Shown here piece by piece: positions 51,260-61,746 of a stretch of 64,000 nucleotides of DNA. Positions within the stretch are counted from its first letter, which is position 1; each line of letters begins with the position of its first letter. Source of the stretch: Daphnia carinata (taxonomy: Eukaryota > Arthropoda > Branchiopoda > Diplostraca > Daphniidae); assembly GCF_022539665.2 (NCBI RefSeq), contig NC_081331.1, forward strand, positions 12,680,638 to 12,744,637, written 5' to 3'. A program made the position numbers and the translations under genes. The notes beneath the pieces were generated by a model. It did no database searches. It was not told where the DNA came from and worked only from the letters and a program-made list of their open reading frames with translations.

Positions 51260-54200
51260 ATGAACAACCACATACGCATGGAATATATGCACCTGTTGCC
51301 CTGGCGCCGACTCGCTAAAGAAAACGGAGATGAGGAACTTGGAATAGATGACGACAATGTATTTATACACATAGTTTGTAATTTTTACCCTATGGTAATT
51401 AATTTTCTTTTTTTTTTTTTTTTACAAAGTTATCTGAATCCGAAACTCACTATCACGATGTCAACAACCCACGGGGGTCGGTGTACAGCAAGTACAGGTA
51501 CGTAAACAAAAAGAAATAAAAAACAGGTTTCGTAAAAATAACTTTTCATTGATCCCATTGAACAATTTCCCTCGTCCAGTTTAAACGAAGGTGATTTAAA
51601 ACTCTTGGGCTTTATTCGCGAAGACAATGGAATTATCGAAGAAACTGAAACGGCTAGTGGAATGTATTGCACCACTGTTAACCAACGTCTGATGATGGCC
51701 ATTGAAGACAGAGACACAGTAAGAAAAATAAAACAAGAATAACAATATTATTTGATTGTGCTTTTTCTTCTAATGCTACGTAATATTATTTTAAACAGGG
51801 TGGAATCGAATTTTGCCTAAAAAACGGAGCGGACCCCAACGGTCAATACGGACCCAACAAAATCACAGCGCTTCATTTAGCGGTTAGACATTTCGTAATT
51901 TTTGTTGTTTCGAGTCTTGCATAATACGTTATTGATTATTCATATTTGATTTCTTAGACGGTTGGAGCGCCTGAGGCTGTACAAGTTCTTTTGAAACACG
52001 GCGCTGACGTAAAAGCGGCCGATTCGAGGGGCATAACACCACTTCACCTAGCTGCTGGCATTGGTTGTGAGGATCTGGTCCAGCAGCTGATCGTTGCTGG
52101 AGCTGACGTAAACGTACAGGATTACGCAAGAGAGAATGGAGGAGGACAGGAAACCCCACTCCATCGGGCGGCTGTCGGAGGTCATCTGGAAGCGTTGCGA
52201 CAATTGATTCATGGTGGAGCTCAGGTAAAGAATATCAAACCTCAAGTCCTTTGTTCATGTCGTCACTCATTGAATAATAACAGGTGGATATTGGCGAAGC
52301 CAGAGGACGGACACCACTTCATTACGCAGCTCAGCGAGGAGCAGCTGGCTGCATCCAGGCCCTATTGGATTATCAAGCCGATCCCAACCTATCCGATAAA
52401 ACAGGTGCTACTGCATTGCTACTCTTAGGAGGAGGTTACCTCATCAAGGGACATCGTCGTGTTTCAGGGTATTTAATTTAAAATTCCATTCGAAAAATGC
52501 TTCTTTAGTATACTTAATACAATTGGCTACAGGTATTCCGAAAGTGTTGAAATTCTAATCAGAGGAGGAGCCAAAGTGAATGTCAAAGACCCGAACACGG
52601 GCGTTACTCCCTTGCACCAAGCCGTAACGCTTGGCCGGTTGGAGTCGACCAAATTACTGCTGGCATCCGGTGCCGATCTGACCGCACAGGACAGCGAAGG
52701 TGGCACTCCGTTTCACTCTTGCGCACTCAAAGGACAAGCGTCTACTCTCAAATATTTATTATCCCAGCCGGGCGCTAGAGATGCCGTCAATTTGGCCGAT
52801 TCTAGAGGTCGTATGCCGCTTCATAAAGCAGCTTACCGTGGCTCGGCCGAATGTATTCAACTTTTGCTGAAAGCTGGCGCCGACCTGGGTGCCAAAACCA
52901 AAACGGGCTTGAGTGCGGCCACGCTCATTCTCCAATTGCCGAATGGGGCGAAAATTTTGAGCAAAAGGCTGGATGAATCCATCATCTCTAACGGAATCGA
53001 TCCGAGCGAAGTGGCCTGTCGTATCAAGTTCGATTATTCAGTGTTGCTGACGAAGCACAAATTCCAGCAAATGGGCGTTATCGAGGATATCATGGATGAC
53101 AGACGTCAGAGGCGTACGGCTGATTTGCTTCAACATCCGGTCATCGAGTCCTTCCTATATTTGAAATGGCGCAAGATCCGATTTCTCTTCTTTTCAAACA
53201 TTCTTTTGTATTTGATTCTGGTATCGGGGGTAACCGCCTACGTTCTATCGAGCGTTTGGAATGACCCTGTACCGCCAGTTGAACCTCAAGTCACAACAAT
53301 TTCTCCGGAATTGAATATCAGCGAAACAACAACGGAACCTTTAGTTACAAGTCCAATCGCTTCGGAACCAGAAACAGTGCTGCAATTGCAATTATCCTTG
53401 AACATCATTATACTAATCATCATCGTGCAGGAGGCAATTCAGTTTACGTCACTACATTATCAGTATTTCCGCGAACCAGAGTCTTGGATAAAACTGGGAG
53501 CTCTTGTGACGTCAACCATCGTCATCTTCTCTGCCCCTCCTTGGCCAAGCTGGGTTCATCATGTGTCAGCTGTGGCTGTTCTTCTAGGCTGGTCTGAGGT
53601 CACTCTTCTCCTCGGACGGTAAATTGAATTTATAGCATAAAGAATGAACAAAACAAATTATTATCTTGAATCATTTAGATTGCCAACGTTTGGGGTTTAT
53701 GCACTCATGTTCTACGCGGTGGCACAGCACCTGGTCAAATTCATCTTCGTCTTTTTCTTTTTCCTCGCTGGCTTCTCGTTTAGTTTCCATCTTGTTTTCA
53801 AAGATCGACACGAAACGTTCAGCTCACCGGGGACGTCACTGTTGCGCACGTTTGCTATGATGATTGGTGATACTTCTTATGACGAGTAAGTACTAACGAT
53901 CTAAAATAATTCTTGTTCTCTGGTTAGTTAACTGACGTTGTTTTTTATTTTCTTAGTTACATGACTGCAGGCAACGTCAGTCTAGAAGGAACGGCGCATG
54001 TCATCTACTTCTTTTTCCTCGTACTAGTTTCACTTATCCTGATGAACTTGCTTATTGGCTTGGCCGTCAACGATATTCAAGGGCTTCAGAAAGAAGGCAG
54101 CATCAAGAGGTTGCGTAAACAGGCCGAATTCATCGTCTATCTGGAGGACATAGCTAGCAATCGATTTTTACGTTGGCTTCTCTTCTGCTCTGGGATCATC

Positions 54201-54779
54201 CAGCGATTAAACATGTGGATCAACTTGGAACCTGTTTTCACATTCAGCCCTGCCGGACGGAAAATGAAAGTCGTCGTCTTACCATCAACAACAGTGGAAC
54301 GAGCTGTGGCCATAGTTCAAGAAGGTCGTGTACCAGTGGAAAGTATGACCATAAGCGATACTTACAATCTTTTACACGAGTGTGTAGCTTCTATCGGAAC
54401 TCTCCGGCAACGAATCGAAAGCTTAGAACGGGGTCTGATTGGACCTTCATCGGCGACAGCTCCGCCGGATTCCGGCTCTTCTGAAACAGTTGAACTGAGC
54501 GGAGATGCCGGTGTCAATCAGGAGCCTCCAGATTCGGCTGATCAACAAGAGGATTCTGATTCTTCTGTTTCTGAACTGGATTATCCCAAAAGTCACAAGG
54601 GCGATCCGGATGGCATTTCAGATCATCGAGATGGGCCTTACAGTAGGCTGGGCAGATCGTTGTCGCGTAAGACCAACAAGACAACCAAAACCGTTTTGAA
54701 GCGTTCCATCCAATCAGAGTTACTAGACATTAAAAGAATGTTAATAACTCTCACTTCCAAAGACGACATCTCATCCTAA
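51260..54779 (+). CDS. TRPA-family ankyrin cation channel, pyrexia-like
   Basis: Probable sensory (thermal/chemical) cation channel. Nine exons: 51260-51358, 51430-51497, 51580-51718, 51799-51882, 51958-52224, 52284-52468, 52533-53618, 53679-53885, 53957-54779; all in phase, 985 aa. The start is the first ATG (51260). Eight or nine ankyrin repeats span roughly residues 105-430 (TPLHLAAGIGCEDLVQQLI, TPLHRAAVGGHLEALRQLI, TPLHYAAQRGAAGCIQALL, MPLHKAAYRGSAECIQLLL). Six membrane helices follow (S1 LFFSNILLYLILVSGVTAYV; S6 FFFLVLVSLILMNLLIGLAV), with the pore segment FAMMIGDTSYDDY. S6 ends NLLIGLAVNDIQ, a TRPA hallmark. The short ankyrin array and total length fit pyrexia/water-witch-type TRPAs rather than TRPA1 (14 or more repeats). 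The tail is acidic, then basic with a terminal coiled segment. Confidence 0.9.
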
Positions 54780-56061
54780 ACCACATAACTTATTTCGTCT
54801 TTTGTTTTGAAGTCCGCACTTGTTTTGTACTGATATGCATGTTACCTGTTAATGCATCCCTTCGCTTTATCTTTTGTTATACCGCAATATTCCACAAACT
54901 GTGATTCAACTTATTCATTGAAAAATTACGAATATACCAAGCCAAAACCGCATTATCATGTTATGACATCCCCACCTTTCCGTAATTAGAGCACCACTCA
55001 CCTGGCTTTCCTAGTTTGAGTTATTTAAAGTCAAACGTGATTACACCGAAAGCTCATTGATTCTGGTTTTATTTGGAATCAAATTCATGTATTTTTATAG
55101 CTATATCTAGAGGTTTTGAAAAAAAAAAATGAAATGAGCGAAAAAGTCGGGCTTATTTTTTTTGTCGGGCTTAATTTTTCTCTCGTTTTTTTCGTTTTTC
55201 TTTCTAAAGCTATAAGCCCAACGTAAAAATAAACTTCATTTTTGTGATTATCGTTCAATTTTGAATCGGAATCATGTATTTTCAACCAAATCTAAATTTT
55301 GACCAAAAATGAAAAAGTGAGAAGCCTTCCCACTCTTACCAAAATCTGCATAAAATGAAAACTCTTATAATCCCATAAAAATCACAAGGTACAAGCAAAA
55401 TTAAACGCTTATTTCGATAAAGTGGTTTGTTTTTGCGTCGAATCAATCATTTTTGAAAGACACCGAATAATTATCACAACGCCAGCACGCTACAGCGCTA
55501 GCGCGATGCAGCACAAATATTCGTTGTATTTCAAAAACGGTTGATCTAATGAACAAAAGAACGACACATTTGTGATTTTCGTTCCATTTAGAATCAAATT
55601 CATGTATTTTATAGCAAATTTTGAGTATGGCAAAAATTCAGGGTTGTAATTTTGGCATTAAATTTGATTTAAGGTAACCTAAGATAAAACGTTGATTTCA
55701 GGAAAAGTACTTATTTTCTCCTCAAAACAGCCGTTTTTGTAATAAATGGAATTAACGCTCTGCTGACGCGCAAGCATTTATCGTCGAAAACGATCTCGAG
55801 ATAAACGACAAACCAGAGAACAGTGGGTTCTCTATAAAATGTCAAATGGTGTTCCCTAGCATAAATTTTCCTTTTTTTTAGAGCTATATTTTCCTATCAC
55901 CAGTTTCTACTTTGTTTCGATCCTACTTCCGAAAATAATTCGTCCGTGACATGGCTTTTTTTTTTAGTTAAAACAGGCAAAAAATTATATTGTTTCATAC
56001 ACACTCAGACTATACACTAATACGAGTCGAAGATTATTACAAAAAAATTTTAACATGTTTG
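54780..56061. other. AT-rich intergenic with short dispersed repeats
   Basis: Between the TRPA stop and the end of the repeat-protein gene. Holds three degenerate copies of a ~30-50 base element (listed separately). No gene. Confidence 0.4.
55071..55620 (+). repeat. Three degenerate copies of a short dispersed repeat
   Basis: Core GAATC(A/G)(A/G)A(A/T)TCATGTATTTT at 55071-55100, 55241-55282 and 55569-55620, each upstream-flanked in the last two by TTTGTGATT(A/T)TCGTTC. All are in the same orientation, spaced about 170 and 330 bases. Copies one and three also share TATAG just after the core. They may be remnants of a tandem unit or small non-autonomous element. Confidence 0.55.
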
Positions 56062-57343
56062 TTAGCCGTAGTAGGATCCTCTATAGCCTCCATGTCCACC
56101 AGCGTAGCCGCTATATCCTCCTTGATATCCACCGTATCCACCGCGATAAACCTTGCGTTTCTTTTCAGCTGCCTCCAGATCCGCTTCTTGGATGGACCTG
56201 CCTTTGCGTCCCTTATATCCTTTGTTGCGATGTTCAGCAGTTTGCTGATCTACAGCAACTGGTTCTTCTACGGCTGAGCGGCCTTTACGTCCCTTGTATC
56301 CCTTGTTGCGATGTTCAGCAGTTTCCAGGTCTGCAACAGAGCGGCCTTTACGTCCCTTGTAGCCTTTGTTGCGGTGCTCAGCGGTTTCTTGGTCTGCAGC
56401 AGCAGCTTCCTCTACGACAGAGCGGCCCTTACGCCCCTTGTATCCTTTGTTTCGATGTTCAGCGGTCTCCTGGTCTACAGCAGTGGCTTCCTCTACGACA
56501 GAGCGGCCCTTACGTCCCTTGTAGCCTTTGTTTCTATGTTCAGCGGTTTCCTGGTCTGCAGCGGTGGCTTCCTCTACGACGGAGCGGCCCTTGCGTCCCT
56601 TATAGCCTTTGTTGCGATGCTCAGCGGTTTCCTGGTCTGCAGCAGTGGATTCCTCTACGACAGAGCGGCCTTTACGTCCCTTGTAGCCTTTGTTTCGATG
56701 TTCAGCGGTTTCCTGGTCTACAGCAGTAGCTTCCTCTACGACAGAGCGGCCCTTACGTCCCTTGTAGCCTTTATTGCGGTGTTCAGCAGTCTCTAGATCT
56801 ACCAAGGGTTTTTCTTCTCCTAGGGATCGGCCTTTGCGGCCTTTGTAGCCTTTGTTGCGATGTTCGGCAGTTTCCTGATCAGCAACAGATGCTTCTTCTC
56901 CGAGAGAGCGGCCTTTACGCCCCTTGTATCCCTTATGGCGATGTTCAGCAGTTTCCAGATCTGCGACAGCTGCTTCTTCTTCAGCAGAGCGGCCTTTACG
57001 CCCCTTGTATCCCTTTTTACGATGTTCAGCGGCTTCTAGGTCTGTCTCTTCTCCGGGGGAACGGCCTTTGCGGCCTTTGTATCCCTTGTAGCGATGCTCT
57101 GCAGTTTCTAGGTCTGAAACAGCCGTTTTGACCTGCTGCAGCTCCTCTGCAGCAGCCACCAAGGCCACTAAACACGCTAATGCGATCTAATGGAAGAATA
57201 TAACGTAAAAGAGCCAATCAGACACAAAGAAATTACAGCCCAAAACACATTGTTAGATATGTGATACCATCAAATCAAAAACACATGGCTAATCAACGTA
57301 TATTAAAACACTAATTAAGTAAAACTCTTACCACGATTCTCAT
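56062..57343 (-). CDS. Secreted protein of twelve ~27-residue repeats with RKGR/S sites
   Basis: Not a family I can name. Two exons, 57343-57332 (MRIV) and 57186-56062, phase 0, 378 aa. Signal peptide MRIVIALACLVALVAAAEEL. Twelve repeats follow, each with AEHRNKGYKGRKGRS (first-position variants HRYKG, HRKKG, HRHKG) and an acidic spacer such as VVEEATAVDQET or VADLET. The mature chain alternates very basic and acidic blocks. Each repeat contains R-K-G-R followed by S, a minimal furin-type RxxR site, so processing into about a dozen similar peptides is possible (inference). The last ~35 residues switch to Gly/Tyr-rich (GGYGGYQGGYSGYAGGHGG) ending YYG. The repeats are nearly identical at DNA level, which leaves long open frames on the other strand too. 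Confidence 0.85.
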
Positions 57344-57416
57344 GTCGTTGCTGCTTGCTATTGTTGCTTGTAGAAGCGAATGGATTTGTTTATGTTTACC
57401 AAGTCATCGGCGTCCC

Positions 57417-57425
57417 CCTTTTATA
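57417..57425 (-). promoter_or_regulatory. TATA box of the twelve-repeat gene
   Basis: Reads TATAAAAGG on the minus strand, 74 bases before the start codon, within AGGTATAAAAG, the same 11-mer found before the neighbouring Gly/Tyr-rich gene. Confidence 0.7.
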
Positions 57426-59837
57426 CCTACACCTAGTCACGCCCTTTTACGCACGGTGCTCCTAGACCAAGCGTTGTTTGCGCAAACAACTTATATAAGA
57501 TACACAAATTCTTGAAGGACACGTGTTCTGGAACATCCAGTGAGTACCTCCCTATCCCTCTTCCCTTTTTTCTTGAACGAAACAAACACATTGCGTGAAC
57601 TTGAATCCCGTCTGATGCCAGAGGCTAAAAGAATTCTCGTTTCCAGTAGAAATACGCCAAAAGGCAAATGCCCTCGACATGCGAGTGATCCAAAACAAGT
57701 GCAACGTATGACAAGAACTGGTTTGCCAATGACTTGCTGAAACTTCAGGAACCTCAATCGTATCAACCAGAGACTTCACCGGCAAACTGTCAAGGCTAAA
57801 CGCTCAGGTGTACCGGGTTTCACGATGAAATGAACGAGTTTGTTCGTAATCATTTGCATTTTTGGCTTTGTTCATTTGTTTTTTGTTTTGTTTTTTTGTT
57901 TTTTTTTGTTTTTGTTTTTGAGGATAAAACTTGAACTGGTTGCAGCAGTTTTAAGTGTTGGTTTAAAACATGTCGTGTCGTGTTATCCGGTGTATTTGCA
58001 TGCTTATTGCTCGGGGTTTTACCCGAATGCCACGTTATGTAACACTTCCAAAAGATAGAACAAAAACAACATCTTGTTTCATTTTTCTTCACAGTGCCTG
58101 CGCATGGCTACTAAAGGTAGGAAGCAAAAAGCTGATGCATCGTTACTCAGCATTACTAAGCAAAAGGAAAACGAAAACGAATGAACCAAAGAAACATTTA
58201 CATGCGATATGGAAGTATGTTTTTCGGAACTAAAAAATCATTAGAAAAATTTAAAATATTTGTAATGTTCATCGCTTGGTTGGAAGGACGTCTGTAAAGT
58301 AAGCGCACAACCGCAACAGCGAAGAACCGCAGAGCGCACTAAAGTAACATGAAAACATCGTTCCGGGAAATTGTATTATAGGGACAATAGCACTACCCTT
58401 TTCAAAAAAGGCCAAGATGCATCGCCGGGTTCTGGTCATTCGAAATACCACCAATGTTCTCATGAAAGACTAATTAATTTTATGGAGCGAGATTTCTTAT
58501 TTTTTTCATGGATTTTTGTTTTTCTTCGCCTGGACGTATTTTAGTTCTTTTAATTGACTGATATGGTTCTCTCTGCCTAACCGCCAGCTTCTGTCAAGGC
58601 TCAGCCAAATTCCGGTTTATTATTTTCGTCAGGAAACAGTGGCAACCATTATGGGCATTGCCAGTGACAGCTTGCAACCAAAATGCCAATAGCCTTCAGA
58701 TCAAACAGGAAACTTTTATTTGTACCTCATCATTACCGTGTGCCAAATGAAGTAGTTTACGATATGATAAGCAAAACCAACAGTGTGTCCTTCAATAATC
58801 TACGTCGCCCAAATGCCCTTTCAGCTGTCTTAATGTCTGAATTGTATTCGAAATTCATATATCGAACAATAGCTGCGCAAAACTGGGTTCTTTTAAATGA
58901 ATCGTCGGCGCCTTCTCCGACAGGTTTGTAGTAAGGTTAAAGAGAACAAACAAACAAAAAAAGAATAATGCCGAAAGGGAAACGAGCAATACAGGTTCAG
59001 CTATTGGCTAACTGCTTTTCGTTATTCTTATGCTAGATGGTGCCAACACCAGGTGAGGGCGCAGTCTTATGCTTACGAGCCAACAGCTACAGGGTGCTAT
59101 TCTTGTTTTATATAATCACATTTTAGGGATGTAAAAGAAGAAGTACGTAATATAATATGCTCTTCAAACAACTGACGAAGCCATACGCAAAACACCAACG
59201 TCGTCAAATGTATGTGGTATTTGAAGTTTTTAAAAATAAATTTACCATCTGTCCAGGTAGAATTTTATGACGTCGAAAAGTTTTATTTGTGCAATTCTTC
59301 GGCATTGCTTTCTTGCGCAATATAAAGAAATTTACCGGGTACATGAACTGATAATATCGTGTGATCAACCTAATAACTACTCTGCCAGTTTTATGTTCTT
59401 CACCTGCCTGATTATACATTTGCAAGCACGATTGCTCAAGGCGGAACGTGACGCATCTACAGACTTTGAGACGTCGCCCTGTTACAATTTAAAACTTATG
59501 CTTCAGCCATTTAAGAGTCAAATTATACATGCAATGTAGTTTAACATTAGGAAAAGAATTAGCTCGAGAGGTGTTAGCTATGTGTCTCGCTTTCGGCTCA
59601 TTTTTATAAGGATGGCGTTAGCTGTTTCCCACAGGTAAGTTAAATTACTATTTGCAAAAATTTTAGTAGAAATAAACAACTGATCTAAAAATTGCTTTTT
59701 GTTTATTGACACAAAAAAAAAGTTGATAACGGAAACATCCGATAAGGCAGAGTATATAAGTGCCACAGTGCCGGTAACATTTTGATTGACAGTTGTCGTT
59801 TAGAAATGGTAAGTTGAATGTTCGTGGAAGATTGTGT
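57426..59837. other. Intergenic, no gene seen
   Basis: 2.4 kb between the two secreted-protein genes. Several T-rich runs (57880-57920). Open frames on both strands (57491-58233, 58683-58931, 59204-59539) have no recognisable domain. Confidence 0.4.
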
Positions 59838-60492
59838 TTAGCCGTAATAGCGTCCACCGTATGCACCGTAGTTTCCACTGGGATATGTACCGTAGCTTCT
59901 TCCACGATTTCCTCCGTAGTTTCCGCTTGATGCTCCATAATGTACTCCGTAGTTTCCGCTTGATGCTCCATAATATCCTCCGTAGTTTCCACTGGATGCC
60001 GTACGATATGCTCCGGAACTGGTTCTACGAGTTTCAGCTGTATTCAAGTCTGCAACGGCATCTTCTTCGACGGAGCGTCCGTATCGGGCTTTATGTCCGC
60101 TCTGTCCCCCATATCCTCCATAGCCGCTGTGTCCACTATATCCTCCATAGGCGCTGTGTCCTCCATATCCGCCACGGCCCCCGTAACCGCTGTATCCACG
60201 GTAACCACCGTACGCACCGAATTTGCCCTCAGCAGCATCCAAGTCGGTCATCTGATCAACTAGTTCAGCCTGGTCTAAGGCTGCAGCTACTGCCAACAAA
60301 CACGCTAATGCGATCTATAGAAATTGGATCATAATGCTTAGCACTTTTAACTGTTACGTTGCTCTTCTTTGACATTTAGATTAGCACATCATTTAAATAT
60401 TGCGTTGATGGGCATTTCACGATTTAATTACAGTTAGAGTGAACCAATTAAACTAAATTAGAATAGATTTGCACACTTACCGCGATTTTCAT
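59838..60492 (-). CDS. Secreted Gly/Tyr-rich protein, related to the twelve-repeat protein
   Basis: Two exons, 60492-60481 (MKIA) and 60314-59838, phase 0, 162 aa. Signal peptide MKIAIALACLLAVAAA is nearly the same as in the twelve-repeat gene. The mature protein has a short acidic start (LVDQMTDLDAAEGKFG), a GGY-rich block (YSGYGGRGGYGGHSAYGGYS), one RYGRS junction followed by VEEDAVADLNTAE (clearly the same unit as the neighbour's RKGRS / ADLETAE), then three SSGNYGG-type repeats and a final GGRYYG. The composition suggests a cuticle, adhesive or silk-like matrix protein, or a precursor cut at RxxR/S. The shared signal exon, promoter and motif indicate the two genes arose by tandem duplication. 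Confidence 0.85.
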
Positions 60493-60561
60493 GGTTCTGA
60501 CGACTTCTTGTTGGTGCTGAGCAAAATGAGTTGTGGGTATCGATGAAGCATTTTCTTATGT

Positions 60562-60569
60562 CTTTTATA
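60562..60569 (-). promoter_or_regulatory. TATA box of the Gly/Tyr-rich gene
   Basis: TATAAAAG on the minus strand, 70 bases before the start codon and inside the same 11-mer AGGTATAAAAG as its neighbour's promoter. Confidence 0.7.
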
Positions 60570-61746
60570 CCTGTTCATCGTGATGAATCATGCTTCCCTT
60601 CAATACACAATGTGTAATGTAGAAAGCTTATAATTTTGTTAATCTGCAAAAACCTTCGAAGTCGAATTCGTGTACAACGGATGGCATTGCCCATTTTGCC
60701 TTTGGTGCGTCCGTTCTTGAATCCTTGACGAAATAGTAGGACAAACGCGCCCATGGCCACGCCCGTCTTGCATAAAAAGCCCCGCTTGTTTTACAGAATG
60801 ATCTTGTCCCGCATAAAGAAAATATTTTGTTGAAAATAAACCAATCTACTTAAAACTGACCAATCAAATTTTCTGTTACCTTGAATGTTCGCACAAGAAC
60901 AATTCAATTCTCTTCTTGGTTTGATATTCACTGTCCCCGCTCGATATATCAGTTGTTTCGGGCTCTCAAACAATAGTCGAAGGTCAACTAAAAAAAGCTA
61001 TCTGCACGGTCTGATAAGCATCTTGAAAAGATTAAACACAAACGAGGATTGCCATTGAAAACCCGAATTCAAAGTTATGTTTTAGTTATGAGTTTAGTCT
61101 AATTAGAATCAATAAAAAAGAAAAGAAAAAGACGTTGATGCAGATGTGCATCTTATACCATCCTTAACCGATTAACTATAACAGCCCACAAAAACGAAGT
61201 TTTTCAACCGCTTTCGCAGCTAAAGTTGAATTATGCTTACGTAAAAAATTGGATAGAAAAACCTTAGGGGCTTGAATAGATCAAACAAACATCGATCAAG
61301 CAGAAAACTGTCAATCGATCTTTCGTATGGACAGGGATATGCGTAGTCGAATGTTTTTTTTAAGTCGCTGTTCGCGTCAGAAGGTGACAGTACTTTAGTT
61401 GAGCCGTTGGTGTTCACCTTAAACATTTCAGGGATAAGTAAAATGTAACCTACTGTAGATCCTTGTTTATTTTTCCCTTTCCATCTAGGACAAAATTGAA
61501 GAAACATACAGAAAATGAAGATCCCCATTTTTTCTCTAAAGGAATTTGCCCCCGTTTCGATGTTTTATCTCGCTAATAAGTGTCGACTGAGACCCACATC
61601 AGCTGATATGCAGTAGGCAGCCTATCTCACTAGCGATAACCCAAGAGTTAAATATCCAGCTTAAAGGGCGGCGATAGCTGGTCGTTTCCGTACAGTCACT
61701 AAAGTCGTTGAGTTCATGACACGTCTCGTACATCAACGTTAAAAAC
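60570..61746. other. Intergenic, no gene seen
   Basis: Divergent spacer between the Gly/Tyr-rich gene (minus) and the dehydrogenase gene (plus). No recognisable feature; the minus frame at 61220-61528 is not supported. Confidence 0.35.

Noticed and set aside
56055-56796. Long plus-strand open frames (up to 224 codons) with a repeating LCVPCSLC-like unit
   Set aside because: They are the reverse reading of the twelve-repeat gene; a repeat whose length is a multiple of three stays open on both strands. The minus-strand reading has a signal peptide, splice site and TATA box.
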